Shown: positions 35,878 through 45,407, counted from the first letter of the stretch. The stretch is DNA of 64,000 nucleotides from Acetobacteroides hydrogenigenes (GCF_004340205.1 NZ_SLWB01000004.1:1-64000); one strand, 5' to 3'. Notes: generated by a model from the sequence alone, not told the origin. Made by a program: numbers and translations.

Positions 35878-36895
35878 AGTTGCAGTTGTTATTCTCAACT
35901 GGAATGGCTGTTCTTTTTTGGAGCAGTTTCTTCCCTCTGTTGTTGAAAACACGCCAACAGATATCGCTGATGTTATTGTCGCAGATAATGGATCCACCGA
36001 TAATAGCATTCCCTACTTAAAGGAGAATTATCCTTTTATAAAAATAATTTGTTTTGACAAAAACTACGGGTTTACAGGTGGCTATAACAGGGTAATCGAG
36101 CATCTCGATTACGAGTACACCATCCTTCTAAACTCCGATGTTGAAACACCCAAAGGTTGGTTAGAGCCGCTTTGGAAACAAATGGAAAGCCACCCAGAGG
36201 TTGGAGCATGCATGCCCAAGCTAATAGCACATGCCGATAAGGAATCGTATGAGTATGCAGGTGCATCAGGAGGATTTCTAGACAAGTATGGTTATCCGTT
36301 CTGTAGAGGAAGGATTTTAGCCACAACAGAAAAAGATCTCGGACAGTATAATGATCCAATTCCTATATTTTGGGCTTCTGGAGCCTGCCTTATGGTACGT
36401 ACCAGCCTTTACAAGAAACTAGGAGGGTTGGATAGCGACTTCTTTGCGCATATGGAAGAAATCGATTTCTGCTGGAGGTTACAACATGCTGGATATAAGG
36501 TTATGGTATACCCAGAAAGTGAAGTATACCATGTAGGGGGAGGAACACTCCCAAACAACAACCCCCACAAAATGTACCTGAATTTCAGGAATAGCCTACT
36601 TATGTTAACGAAGAATCTTCCAAAAAAGAATCTTCTAACAACCCTATTCATCCGAATGGTGCTAGATGGAGCCGCAGGTTTGGCATTCTTAGCCAATGGC
36701 AAATGGGGTTTCTTTGTCGCAGTGCTTAGAGCACACCGAGATTTTTACAAAATGCTTCGCAAATTCCTAACAAAACGAAAACAAGTTGGGAAACATAGAC
36801 CCAGTGGGTTTTACAAGAAAAGCATTGTGCTTAGTTACATCGTTAAAGGAAAGAAAACATTTAAACAACTAGATTCTTCAAAGTTTACCTCATAA
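35870..36895 (+). CDS. Glycosyltransferase family 2 protein
   Basis: A 341-residue GT-A fold enzyme (VVILNWNGCSFLEQFLPS start, DNGSTDNS nucleotide-binding segment, LLNSDVETPKGWLEPL with the metal-binding Asp, EEIDFCWRLQHAGYK near residue 203). It is similar to rhamnosyltransferase-like GT2 proteins that build surface polysaccharide. The gene overlaps the acyltransferase gene by 8 nt. Sugar and acceptor are unknown. Confidence 0.92.
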   Translation: MNRVAVVILNWNGCSFLEQFLPSVVENTPTDIADVIVADNGSTDNSIPYLKENYPFIKIICFDKNYGFTGGYNRVIEHLDYEYTILLNSDVETPKGWLEPLWKQMESHPEVGACMPKLIAHADKESYEYAGASGGFLDKYGYPFCRGRILATTEKDLGQYNDPIPIFWASGACLMVRTSLYKKLGGLDSDFFAHMEEIDFCWRLQHAGYKVMVYPESEVYHVGGGTLPNNNPHKMYLNFRNSLLMLTKNLPKKNLLTTLFIRMVLDGAAGLAFLANGKWGFFVAVLRAHRDFYKMLRKFLTKRKQVGKHRPSGFYKKSIVLSYIVKGKKTFKQLDSSKFTS

Positions 36896-36923
36896 AAAAA
36901 GTCGCTTTAGGGCGACTTTTTCT
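36891..36923. terminator. Bidirectional terminator between GT2 and ppa
   Basis: Hairpin GTCGCTTTAGGGCGAC flanked by an A-run on the left and a T-run on the right, between converging genes. It can serve both strands. Confidence 0.85.
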
Positions 36924-37587
36924 ATTTCAGCATTAGCATATCTTCTAGGTTAAACCTATCGTTGTAATCTTCCATAGACCTTCTTATTACCTCGTAAGCC
37001 TCTTCCCTATCGTATACATGGCTGATTTCCACCTTACGTTTTTCGCCAGGCAGGTCTTTGTAGGTTAAAAAATAGTGCTTCAACCGATCAATTGCCATAG
37101 GAGGGCAGTCCGTAATATCACTGTACTCACCGTAAACCGCATCGTTTTCGAGTACAGCAATAATCTTATCGTCGGCATCCACTCCATCAATCATCCGAAA
37201 GCCACCGATAGGACGTGCTCGAACTAGGATATCCCCATGTGCAATATCCTTTTCTGTAAGTATGCAGATATCAATAGGATCTCCATCTCCTTTTATCTCG
37301 CCTCTATTAACCTTATCAATGGTCATCTGAGCAACCTTTTTACCCGAATATGTCTGAGGAATAAAACCGTATAAAGCGGGTACTACGTTCGAATACTTCT
37401 GAGGTCTGTCCAACTTTAAGTATCCCGAAATTTTATCGACCTCATATTTTACGGTATCCGTTGGCACCATTTCAATAAAACATGTTACCACCGTAGGTGC
37501 TTCTTCTCCTATTGAAACGCCATGCCATGGATGCGACTTATATCTCAAGCCCATCAATCTTCCAACTATCGGATCCATAGATTTCAT
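36922..37587 (-). CDS. ppa: Inorganic pyrophosphatase (family I)
   Basis: Hydrolyses pyrophosphate in the cytoplasm. The 221-residue protein has the family I motif DGDPIDICIL (metal-binding aspartates) near residue 101, and the YGFIPQTYSGKK and VEISHVYDREEAYEVI segments. It is somewhat longer than the bacterial 175-residue enzymes and resembles the Bacteroidota form. It lies 17 nt after murF on the same strand. Confidence 0.94.
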   Translation of the reverse strand: MKSMDPIVGRLMGLRYKSHPWHGVSIGEEAPTVVTCFIEMVPTDTVKYEVDKISGYLKLDRPQKYSNVVPALYGFIPQTYSGKKVAQMTIDKVNRGEIKGDGDPIDICILTEKDIAHGDILVRARPIGGFRMIDGVDADDKIIAVLENDAVYGEYSDITDCPPMAIDRLKHYFLTYKDLPGEKRKVEISHVYDREEAYEVIRRSMEDYNDRFNLEDMLMLK

Positions 37588-37604
37588 ATATTCAAAACTT
37601 TATA

Positions 37605-38906
37605 TTAGAGTAAAGATAAAACATTTTCGAGTTTAATTCCTCTAGAACCCTTAACTAGAACCAGCGAGTTGACGATTGGATTAACCCTCAAGTATTCTGC
37701 TAACTCTTCCGAGGTCATAAATAAAATAGCACCGACATTCTTTGATACAGAAACAAACTCTTGTCCAACAAGCATAACTTCATCAACCCCCATTTTCTGG
37801 GCAAGATCAATGACCTTTGCATGCTCAACCGCTGATGCGTCACCTAGTTCGAGCATATCCCCCAATATGGCCACTTTATGCCCAACATTAAACTTAGTAA
37901 AGTTAGAAATAGCAGCCTCCATACTTGTAGGGTTGGCATTGTAGCAATCCACAATAACCAAATTATTTTCAGTTCGCATCAACTGCGACCTGTTATTGGT
38001 TGGAGTATATGCAAGTAGAGATGCCCTAATGCTTTCAACAGGTACGTCAAAATGAAGGCCAATTGTTACAGCAGCCAGTACGTTATCGGCATTATAATCG
38101 CCAACAAGACGAGTTTCAAGCATAATGCCATCCAGTATTCCTTTAGATAAATTCAGTCTCAGGAAGGGATGATCAAGATCTTTTTGTAAGATTTCTGCAC
38201 CCATCTCGCCAAGTCCATAAGAAATCGTATTAGTAATTTCACGCTCTTGAGCCATCTGTACCAAATGCGAATTCGCTGAGTTTATAAAGATTTTTCCATT
38301 TTTCTTCTTTACAAAATCATAGAGTTCTCCTTTGGTTTTTTTTACACCTTCAAAACTTCCAAAACCTTCAAAATGAGCTTTTCCGACATTCGTAATCAGC
38401 CCAAAATCAGGCATTGCAATCGAGGTCAGCTCATCTATATCCAACGGATGATTAGCCCCCATCTCTATTACAGCCACCTGTGCATCGAATGGTATAGAAA
38501 GAATGGTAAGAGGTACACCTATTTGATTGTTTAAATTGCCCTTAGTTGCAGCAACCTTATATTTAGAGCTCAGCACAGCAACAATTAGTTCCTTAGTAGT
38601 AGTCTTACCATTTGTGCCGGTTAAACCAATAAATGGAATATTAAGAGTCCGTCGATACATCCTAGCAAGCTCTTGAAGTGCAAGAAGACTGTTCTCAACA
38701 TAAACAATACGATCTCCTTTTATCGATTTATCATCAACAACAGTAAGAGCAGCACCCAATTCTAAAGCTCTACCTGCAAACGCATTCCCATCAAAATTAG
38801 CACCTTTCAGGGCAAAGAATATATCACCAGGAGCAATTCCTCTTGTATCAGTAGTAACTTTGGGATTTTTAGTATACTGCTGAAAGATTATGTCTAAAGC
38901 GTCCAT
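37605..38906 (-). CDS. murF: UDP-N-acetylmuramoyl-tripeptide--D-alanyl-D-alanine ligase
   Basis: Cytoplasmic cell-wall enzyme that adds D-Ala-D-Ala to the UDP-MurNAc-tripeptide. The 433-residue protein has the Mur ATP loop GTNGKTTTKE near residue 95, the EMGANHPLDIDEL segment near 147 and the C-terminal VLVKGSRGIKLE stretch typical of MurF. It follows gldJ on the minus strand, a gene order also known in Flavobacterium. Confidence 0.96.
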   Translation of the reverse strand: MDALDIIFQQYTKNPKVTTDTRGIAPGDIFFALKGANFDGNAFAGRALELGAALTVVDDKSIKGDRIVYVENSLLALQELARMYRRTLNIPFIGLTGTNGKTTTKELIVAVLSSKYKVAATKGNLNNQIGVPLTILSIPFDAQVAVIEMGANHPLDIDELTSIAMPDFGLITNVGKAHFEGFGSFEGVKKTKGELYDFVKKKNGKIFINSANSHLVQMAQEREITNTISYGLGEMGAEILQKDLDHPFLRLNLSKGILDGIMLETRLVGDYNADNVLAAVTIGLHFDVPVESIRASLLAYTPTNNRSQLMRTENNLVIVDCYNANPTSMEAAISNFTKFNVGHKVAILGDMLELGDASAVEHAKVIDLAQKMGVDEVMLVGQEFVSVSKNVGAILFMTSEELAEYLRVNPIVNSLVLVKGSRGIKLENVLSLL

Positions 38907-38925
38907 ACTTATCTATATAAAAAAA

Positions 38926-38948
38926 GAAAACCTCAAAATGAGGCTTTC
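38926..38948 (-). terminator. Hairpin between gldJ and murF
   Basis: Minus-strand AAGCCTCATTTTGAGG stem followed by TTTTC and a T-run, 19 nt after the gldJ stop. It should terminate or reduce read-through into murF. Confidence 0.7.
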
Positions 38949-38966
38949 TTTATGTTATTAAGGTTC

Positions 38967-40490
38967 TTACTTTTTCTTCTTCTTGGTATTTGCAGGAATT
39001 CGGTCACCTAAACTTTCCATAGCACAGCGAAAGCCTATATCGTCTCGTGCTTCGTTTTCATCTAGGAATCGGCGAGTTCCTGGAACTAACCAGTAAGCTC
39101 TATCCCTCCAAGAGCCACCTTTATAGACCCTCGATTTATCGCTAACAAGAGAGGCCATACCATCGTTAGGACGTGTTGTTGCTTTATTATTTCCCTGATA
39201 GTACATCTTATGAGTTGTACTAAGGCTGTCCGAACTATTCTCCATCGAGTAACCTAAGATCGTTCCTAGATCACCATCTTTAATGTTACGGTTATCCCCT
39301 TTCCTATAGTTATACCTCTTTACCGACTTAACAGTATCTATAACAAGGTGCTTCAAAGAGTCAACCATTACACTACCATCTTCCTTTTTCCTGTATTCTG
39401 TAAAGACGTTTCCACGGAAAGGACGGAAGTCTTCAACATCCTCAAATGTAAGCGGACGATAAACATCGAGTACCCATTCGTTTACGTTTCCTGCCATATC
39501 GTAAAGTCCGAAATCATTTGGCCAGAACGAACGAACAGGGGCTGGTTTAGAAAAACCATCATTAGCGCTTCCTGCAGTTCCTTTGTAGTCACCACTTCCT
39601 CTCCTCATGTTGGCGGCAAAAATACCTCGATCTTTGGGATCTGAATTACGCAAGCTGTGCCCATTCCATGGGTATGCCTTACGCTCTACCACACGCTCAT
39701 CGTAGGTGTTTCCGATAAGAGCCAAAGCAGCATACTCCCACTCCGCTTCAGTAGGAAGCCTATATTGAGGAAGGATGATTCCATCTTCAAGAGTAACTCT
39801 ACGAGTCCCGTTTTTGCCATCCTTTGAGTTGCTCAAACTTGGCAGATTCTTCTTAACTTTCCCTTCATATTGCCCTGCAAGATATGCATCAGTATTAAAC
39901 TGAGATGCGGGATCATAATCAAGGACACCATACTCTATAAGACGAAGCTCGTTAACACGGTCTGTTCTCCAAGTACAGTAGTCGTTTGCCTGACGCCAAG
40001 ACACACCTACAACTGGATAGTCATTAAACTGAGGAAGACGCAGATAGTTCTTCATCAATGGATCGTTGAAGGCCAACTCTCGACGCCACACGTTAGTATC
40101 AGGAAGCGCCTTACGGTATACCTGAATAAAGTTTGGATATGCTTTACGCAACCAAAATAGATATTCTCTATAATCCACATTAGTAACTTCGGTCTCATCC
40201 ATGTAGAAGTTGTCCACAGTTACTCGTCGAGGAACGTTATTCCAATCGTAAAAGATATCCTGTTGGGTTTGCCCCATCGTAAATGTTCCACCTTCTACAA
40301 ATACCAAATTGGGTCCAAGATCTTGCTCTTGGGCATCTTTAACTTCAAAGCCCCCCATCTTGGGATCATTGTAAGCCCAACCGGTTGTTGGTGAACTTCC
40401 TTTCCTTGCTGTATTACTATTCCCCCCACATCCAACAAGCATAAGCGCTGAGATGGCCAACAATGGAAATACCGTACTGTTAATCTTCAT
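38967..40490 (-). CDS. gldJ: GldJ-like lipoprotein of the type IX secretion/gliding machinery
   Basis: A 507-residue lipoprotein (signal ending MLVGC) of the formylglycine-generating-enzyme/sulfatase-modifying fold. It shows GGTFTMGQTQQDIFYDWNN, YMDETEVTNVDYREYLFWL, RLPTEAEWEYAA, DMAGNVNEWVLDV and KGGSWRDRAYW, as in GldJ rather than an active enzyme. GldJ stabilises GldK and the T9SS in Flavobacterium. The adjacent murF and the porV genes 1.4 kb away on the other strand support this. GldK is the closest alternative, but GldL/M/N do not follow. The C-terminus is a lysine run. Confidence 0.87.
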   Translation of the reverse strand: MKINSTVFPLLAISALMLVGCGGNSNTARKGSSPTTGWAYNDPKMGGFEVKDAQEQDLGPNLVFVEGGTFTMGQTQQDIFYDWNNVPRRVTVDNFYMDETEVTNVDYREYLFWLRKAYPNFIQVYRKALPDTNVWRRELAFNDPLMKNYLRLPQFNDYPVVGVSWRQANDYCTWRTDRVNELRLIEYGVLDYDPASQFNTDAYLAGQYEGKVKKNLPSLSNSKDGKNGTRRVTLEDGIILPQYRLPTEAEWEYAALALIGNTYDERVVERKAYPWNGHSLRNSDPKDRGIFAANMRRGSGDYKGTAGSANDGFSKPAPVRSFWPNDFGLYDMAGNVNEWVLDVYRPLTFEDVEDFRPFRGNVFTEYRKKEDGSVMVDSLKHLVIDTVKSVKRYNYRKGDNRNIKDGDLGTILGYSMENSSDSLSTTHKMYYQGNNKATTRPNDGMASLVSDKSRVYKGGSWRDRAYWLVPGTRRFLDENEARDDIGFRCAMESLGDRIPANTKKKKK

Positions 40491-40841
40491 AGTAAAATCC
40501 TTTGGTCTACGTTATCCCTTCTTTTTAACCTTCCAAATATAAAAATTAATACCCTAACAAGATAGGAGAGCCATGATAATTTTATGAAAAATAAAAAAAA
40601 AGCATTTGACCGCCAGCTAAACCGCCTTTCTTAACATTAAGGATTTTCTAAAAGCAGTAAAAACATTACATACTTACCTTACATTGAAGAGCAGCTGCGA
40701 TTCCTTGCCAAAAATATCAGAATAAATAGCTTTCCCCCTTTACTAAACCAGGCTTTAGCCTAAATAAAATAGACTACCTTTGAAAAAAGCAACGTTCGAA
40801 AGAAACAGTAAAATATCTAACCTTACAACAAACAACAGGCC
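40491..40841. other. Divergent intergenic region gldJ/ispF
   Basis: This AT-rich gap between divergent starts holds two candidate -7 boxes: TATATTTG on the minus strand (40541-40534), 44 nt before gldJ, and TACCTTTG on the plus strand (40775-40782), 60 nt before ispF. Nothing else is evident. Confidence 0.5.
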
Positions 40842-41318
40842 ATGAACATACGAGTTGGTAATGGATATGATGTACATAAACTTGCTCCAGGATTAGAACT
40901 TTGGCTAGGAGGTATTAAGATTGAACATGAAAAAGGCTCCGTAGCCCATTCCGATGGAGATGTTCTAATTCATGCCATTTGCGATGCAATACTAGGTGCT
41001 GCAGGTCTTCGCGACATTGGCGTCCATTTTCCCGACACCTCTCCAGAATTTAAAGGCATAGACAGTAAAATACTCTTGGATAGAACTGTCAGTCTTATCG
41101 CTGAAAAGGGTTACGGGATCGGTAATGTTGATTGCGTATTGTGTTTGCAACGCCCAAAAATCAAAAACTACATTCCCCAAATGATTGAAACGCTTTCAAA
41201 AGTAATGAAGGTTGATGCAAGCCAAGTAAATGTAAAAGCAACAACAACCGAAAAACTTGGTTTTGTTGGCAGGGAAGAAGGTATTGAAGCTTATGCTGTT
41301 GTAATCCTATCGAAGTAA
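40842..41318 (+). CDS. ispF: 2-C-methyl-D-erythritol 2,4-cyclodiphosphate synthase
   Basis: Zinc enzyme of the non-mevalonate isoprenoid pathway, 158 residues. It has the N-terminal GNGYDVHKL (metal-binding Asp and His), the HSDGDVLIHAICDAILGAAGLRDIG segment cut here only for naming, and the C-terminal ATTTEKLGFVGREEGI motif. Length is normal. It is followed by a thioredoxin-like gene 28 nt downstream. Confidence 0.97.
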   Translation: MNIRVGNGYDVHKLAPGLELWLGGIKIEHEKGSVAHSDGDVLIHAICDAILGAAGLRDIGVHFPDTSPEFKGIDSKILLDRTVSLIAEKGYGIGNVDCVLCLQRPKIKNYIPQMIETLSKVMKVDASQVNVKATTTEKLGFVGREEGIEAYAVVILSK

Positions 41319-41346
41319 AGAAACCTAAAAACTATACGAAACTAAA

Positions 41347-41679
41347 ATGGTTGAAATAGAGTCTCTAGAAGAATTTGAGAAAGCCATAAGAGAAAATGTT
41401 GCTGTTTTAGCCTATTTCAGCAGTAACGATTGTGGCGTTTGCCATGTGCTAAGACCCAAAATTGTAGAACTAATTCAAAATGCTTTTCCAAACATACAGT
41501 TACTCCATATAAATATGAACAAAGTCCCCAATATACATGGACAATACCGAATTTTTACAGCGCCAACTATCATTGTCTTTTTTGAAGGAAACATGGCCTT
41601 TACCAAAAGCAGAAATATCAGCATCCCAACACTAGAAAAAGAAATCGAAAGACCATATAAGCTACGTTTTGACAGTTAA
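41347..41679 (+). CDS. Thioredoxin-like protein
   Basis: A 110-residue thioredoxin-fold protein with the redox motif SNDCGVCHVLRPK (CxxC, Cys-Gly-Val-Cys) and a cis-proline region FTAPTIIVFFEG. No signal peptide is visible, so it is cytoplasmic. The CGVC active site differs from the classical CGPC, so it may have a specialised partner. It probably shares a transcript with ispF. Confidence 0.87.
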   Translation: MVEIESLEEFEKAIRENVAVLAYFSSNDCGVCHVLRPKIVELIQNAFPNIQLLHINMNKVPNIHGQYRIFTAPTIIVFFEGNMAFTKSRNISIPTLEKEIERPYKLRFDS

Positions 41680-41856
41680 CCTAAAAACACCGTAATGCTT
41701 ATTCAGTGATCTAAAACAAAACAAACTTATTATACAACGCATTACAGGATTCTGAATTTCACGTTGCGCTCAATCTTACACATCCCTGTAGTCTATGTTT
41801 TATTTTGAAATTAATTTAGCTTAAATTTACCACCTATTAATCTTACAAAGAAAATA

Positions 41857-42972
41857 ATGTGTAATATGTTTCGGCCATTTCTTCTACTCGGTTCTTTACT
41901 AGTTCTCTCTTCGAACTTATTCGGGCAAGATAGTCAAATAAATATGGGTGCTCCTTTCCTAACAATCACCCCCGATGCCAGATCGGCTGGCTATGGAGAT
42001 CAAGGTGTCGCATCAAGCCCCGACAATAGCTCACAATACTGGAATCCAGCAAAATATTCTTTTTCAAATAGTAAATATGGAGGATCGTATTCCTTTACTC
42101 CATGGCTGAATAATATTGCAGACGACATTAACCTACACTTTCTATCTGGGTTTTACAGGTTTGACGATAAGCAAACTGTTAGTGCTTCGTTACGATACTT
42201 TTCGTTAGGCAACATTTCCTTTAGGGATGATTTCGGCAACGTAACCTCCGACTTTAAGCCTAATGAGTTTGCTATAGACTTAGCCTATTCAAGAAAACTG
42301 ACAGAATCTTTTTCTGCAGCGATAGCATTCCGCTACTTACGCTCAGATCTGATGGGAAGCAACGCCATCCCCGATCTAAACGTAGAAACCAAAGCAGCAT
42401 CAGCATTTGCGGCAGACATTGCCCTCTACTATCAAAAAAGGGCTGATAAAAATGAATATGCTCTTGGAGTTAACATCTCGAATATTGGCCCCAAAATTTC
42501 CTATAGCGATGTAGGCGAAAAGTCTTTTATACCTACCAACCTAAGAATTGGAGCACGCTACACTCGAACCATTGGAGAAAAAAGCAAGATTTCGGGATTG
42601 CTCGAAACCTCAAAGCTACTTGTGCCATCTCCAAACATTGAGAACGGAATAGACAAGAATGCCGACAAAGGCGTAATTGATGGTATTTTCTCTTCATTTG
42701 GCGATGCTAAAGGCGGATTCAGCGAAGAACTTAAAGAGTTCGTTTATTCAATTGGTGCTGAATACAGCTACGCAAACATTTTTGCGCTCCGTACAGGCTA
42801 CTTTCACGAAGCAGAAACCAAAGGAAATAGAAAGTTTTACACATTTGGAGTTGGAATCAACTACAAAGCCTTTACCGTTGACGCTTCATACCTCATACCT
42901 TCTAGTGGGGGAAGAAATAACCCGCTTGACAATACTTTCAGATTTTCAATAGGAGTTCAAATCCCAAGATAG
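41857..42972 (+). CDS. porV: Type IX secretion outer membrane protein PorV (first paralog)
   Basis: A 371-residue FadL-like beta-barrel with a signal peptide. Its PorV hallmark is GAPFLTITPDARSAGYGDQG followed by VASSPDNSSQYWNPAKY. In the T9SS, PorV shuttles cargo to the PorU sortase and binds the translocon. ATG 41857 (MCNMFRPF) or 41866 (MFRPF) may be the start. It is followed by a paralog and lies near gldJ. PorU, which neighbours PorV in Flavobacterium, is not in this window. Confidence 0.92.
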   Translation: MCNMFRPFLLLGSLLVLSSNLFGQDSQINMGAPFLTITPDARSAGYGDQGVASSPDNSSQYWNPAKYSFSNSKYGGSYSFTPWLNNIADDINLHFLSGFYRFDDKQTVSASLRYFSLGNISFRDDFGNVTSDFKPNEFAIDLAYSRKLTESFSAAIAFRYLRSDLMGSNAIPDLNVETKAASAFAADIALYYQKRADKNEYALGVNISNIGPKISYSDVGEKSFIPTNLRIGARYTRTIGEKSKISGLLETSKLLVPSPNIENGIDKNADKGVIDGIFSSFGDAKGGFSEELKEFVYSIGAEYSYANIFALRTGYFHEAETKGNRKFYTFGVGINYKAFTVDASYLIPSSGGRNNPLDNTFRFSIGVQIPR

Positions 42973-43028
42973 CATGCAGGATATAACCTCTCTGCTAGAG
43001 GTTATATTATCGCACATATAGCAAAAAA

Positions 43029-43066
43029 GCAGGAGACGTCTAATTTCTGACACCTCCTGCTTTTTC
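43029..43066 (+). terminator. Terminator after the first porV
   Basis: Hairpin AGCAGGAG...CTCCTGCT followed by TTTTTC, about 57 nt after the stop. It separates the two paralogs into different transcripts. Confidence 0.75.
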
Positions 43067-43184
43067 GTTGTATACCAAAAATATAAACGTCACATACACC
43101 AAATCCTTCCCAGAAATAAGAAAAAACGTAATTAGTAATTGGAATAAAAAACTATTTTTAGGGCTTATAAATATGGATTAAGGG

Positions 43185-44372
43185 ATGCTAAGGAAATTTG
43201 CTGTTGGAGTGTGTGTAATGGGGGGAATTTTATTTACAAGTTCGGTATTTGCTCAGTCGGATGTTATTGATCAAGAGTTCAATCCCATTAGGGTTGCCGC
43301 GCCATTTTTAACTATAACACCTGATTCTAGAGCAGCTGGATATGGGGATCAAGGCGTGGCTAGTAGCCCTGATAACAATTCACAATATTGGAATCCTGCA
43401 AAGTACATCTTTGCAGAAGCCAAGGGAGGGTTCTCCTTTACGTATACCCCATGGCTAAAAAACATCATTAATGGTGTTAGCTTAAGCAATATTGCGGGAT
43501 ACTACAGAATAGATGAGAGCCAATCTATAAGCGCATCTCTAAGGTACTTTTCTCTTGGAGAAGTTGAGTTTACAGACAACACAAATACCCTTCAAAAGCA
43601 GTTTAAGCCAAACGAATTTGCATTCGATGGTGCTTACTCTCGTCGACTAAACGATATGCTTTCATCTGCAATAAGCTTTAGATACATAAGTTCAAACCTC
43701 ACGGGAGGCTATACTCAAGATGCCGTAGAAACTAAAAAGGCCAGTTCTTTTGCTGCTGACATTTCTCTTTACTACAGCCAAGCCCTTGGAAGGTATAACG
43801 ATGGGGATGTAGCCTTTGGATTATCGATTTCGAATATAGGTTCAAAAGTGGCGTATAGCAACAACGAAAATGCAAAATCATTCCTGCCAACAACCTTACG
43901 AATAGGAGGTCGATACACAGCAACGGCAAGCCGAATACATAGAATATCAGGACTTGTTGAAGTCGCAAAACTTCTTGTCCCCACTCCTAAGTACGATGAA
44001 CAAGGAACCAACATAAACGGAGATAAAGATGTGCTAGGAGGTATTTTCAGCTCATTCTCCGATATGCCCGGCGGTTTTTCCTTTTCGTTAGGCGCCGAAT
44101 ACTCCTTTAACAACCTCCTTAGCATAAGAGCCGGATCGTTCAGCGAATCAAAAAGCAAGGGAGATAGAAAGTTCTTCACTGTTGGAGGCGGATTGAAATA
44201 CAACTTGTTTATACTGGACGTATCCTATTTAATACCTACATCTAATAATGGTACGAGCAATCCTCTTGCAAACACGTTTAGAATAAGTATAGGTACGGAG
44301 CTTGGTCAAGACAAGTACAGCAGAAATTCTCGCAGCAGAGGAAGAGTCAGAGGAGGCCGATGGCATAGGTAA
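43185..44372 (+). CDS. PorV paralog with a basic C-terminal tail
   Basis: A 395-residue beta-barrel of the PorV family with a signal peptide and the hallmark APFLTITPDSRAAGYGDQGV then ASSPDNNSQYWNPAKY. It is clearly homologous to its neighbour across the full length. After the last barrel strand (FRISIGTELG) it carries an extra tail rich in Arg and Ser (DKYSRNSRSRGRVRGGRWHR) that the first paralog lacks. It probably arose by tandem duplication. Whether it also works with PorU is not known. Confidence 0.87.
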   Translation: MLRKFAVGVCVMGGILFTSSVFAQSDVIDQEFNPIRVAAPFLTITPDSRAAGYGDQGVASSPDNNSQYWNPAKYIFAEAKGGFSFTYTPWLKNIINGVSLSNIAGYYRIDESQSISASLRYFSLGEVEFTDNTNTLQKQFKPNEFAFDGAYSRRLNDMLSSAISFRYISSNLTGGYTQDAVETKKASSFAADISLYYSQALGRYNDGDVAFGLSISNIGSKVAYSNNENAKSFLPTTLRIGGRYTATASRIHRISGLVEVAKLLVPTPKYDEQGTNINGDKDVLGGIFSSFSDMPGGFSFSLGAEYSFNNLLSIRAGSFSESKSKGDRKFFTVGGGLKYNLFILDVSYLIPTSNNGTSNPLANTFRISIGTELGQDKYSRNSRSRGRVRGGRWHR

Positions 44373-44390
44373 ATACTTCAATTACATATT

Positions 44391-44424
44391 AAAGCCCGAC
44401 AATACTGTTGGGCTTTATTTTTTT
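44391..44424 (+). terminator. Terminator after the second porV
   Basis: Hairpin AAAGCCCGACA...TGTTGGGCTTT followed by ATTTTTTT, 19 nt after the stop. Confidence 0.9.
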
Positions 44425-44552
44425 GCAGGATGAATACAACCTTGTACACTGCCAAAATGTCGCAAAACTTGACAAAAAGTAGCACAAAATTTCTTTACTA
44501 CCAGAACTCGTTCAACCCAAAAAACTCAATCAAATTCAAAAGACTTTAGGTC

Positions 44553-44579
44553 AGAGATGGCATCAGAAATGCCATCTCT
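44553..44579. other. Perfect 11-bp hairpin in the gap before lemA
   Basis: AGAGATGGCAT-cagaa-ATGCCATCTCT is a perfect dyad with no T-run on either strand. The rest of the 430-nt gap from the porV paralog to lemA holds no supported gene. It may be a small RNA element or protein-binding site. Confidence 0.5.
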
Positions 44580-44802
44580 ATCACGAGATCTTAACGTGTC
44601 CATATGTACTACACCATTTATACGCAGCATAAAACAACCCGAGAAGCAATGGTGGGGTAACACAAACATCACTAAAGAAGAAGCAGCAACTCATAGAACG
44701 AGGGATTGGCTCAAAATAATTTAATGACAAATCCCCGTAACATAGAAATGTTGCATACATTTTGCTTATCTTTTCGCTGTTAACGCAAATAAAACGACAA
44801 AA

Positions 44803-45393
44803 ATGAAAAAGACTTGGATAGTATTAGCTGCAGTTGCAGTTTTTGTTCTTATCATGTTTTTATGGTTTAAAAACTCGTACAACAAGCTTGTTGTTATGGA
44901 CGAGAATGTAAAGGGGAAATGGTCGCAAGTGGAGGCCCAGTATCAGAGAAGAGCAGACCTCATCCCTAACCTGGTAAACACCGTTAAAGGGTATGCCGAT
45001 TTCGAAAAATCGACCTTAACTCAGGTTATGGAGGCTCGTGCAGGTGCAACAAAGGTAACCGTTAGCCCAGAGAAACTCGATGCGAAGAGCATCCAAGAGT
45101 TCCAAGCCGCACAGAACCAAGTTTCGTCAGCATTAGGAAGGTTGCTAGCTGTTGCCGAGAACTACCCAAATCTAAAGGCTAACCAAAACTTCCTCGATCT
45201 ACAATCACAGCTCGAAGGTACCGAAAACAGAATCACGGTTGCCCGCAACGACTTTAACAACGAGGTAAAAACCTACAACCAAACCATCCGCAAATTTCCT
45301 CAAATGATATTTGCTTCGATGTTTGGATTCGAGAAAGCCGCCTACTTCGAAGCTGACAAAGGTGCCGAAAAAGCACCCGAAGTTAAGTTCTAA
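44803..45393 (+). CDS. lemA: LemA family protein
   Basis: A 196-residue protein with an N-terminal membrane helix and a helical bundle. KNSYNKLVVMDENVKGKWSQ then VEAQYQRRADLIPNLVNTVKG is the LemA signature, and LEGTENRITVARNDFNNEVKTYN closes it. The function of LemA is not settled. It is followed by two TPM-domain genes, a widely conserved three-gene arrangement. A terminator lies between it and the next gene. Confidence 0.95.
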   Translation: MKKTWIVLAAVAVFVLIMFLWFKNSYNKLVVMDENVKGKWSQVEAQYQRRADLIPNLVNTVKGYADFEKSTLTQVMEARAGATKVTVSPEKLDAKSIQEFQAAQNQVSSALGRLLAVAENYPNLKANQNFLDLQSQLEGTENRITVARNDFNNEVKTYNQTIRKFPQMIFASMFGFEKAAYFEADKGAEKAPEVKF

Positions 45394-45407
45394 AACATAA
45401 CAACCCG

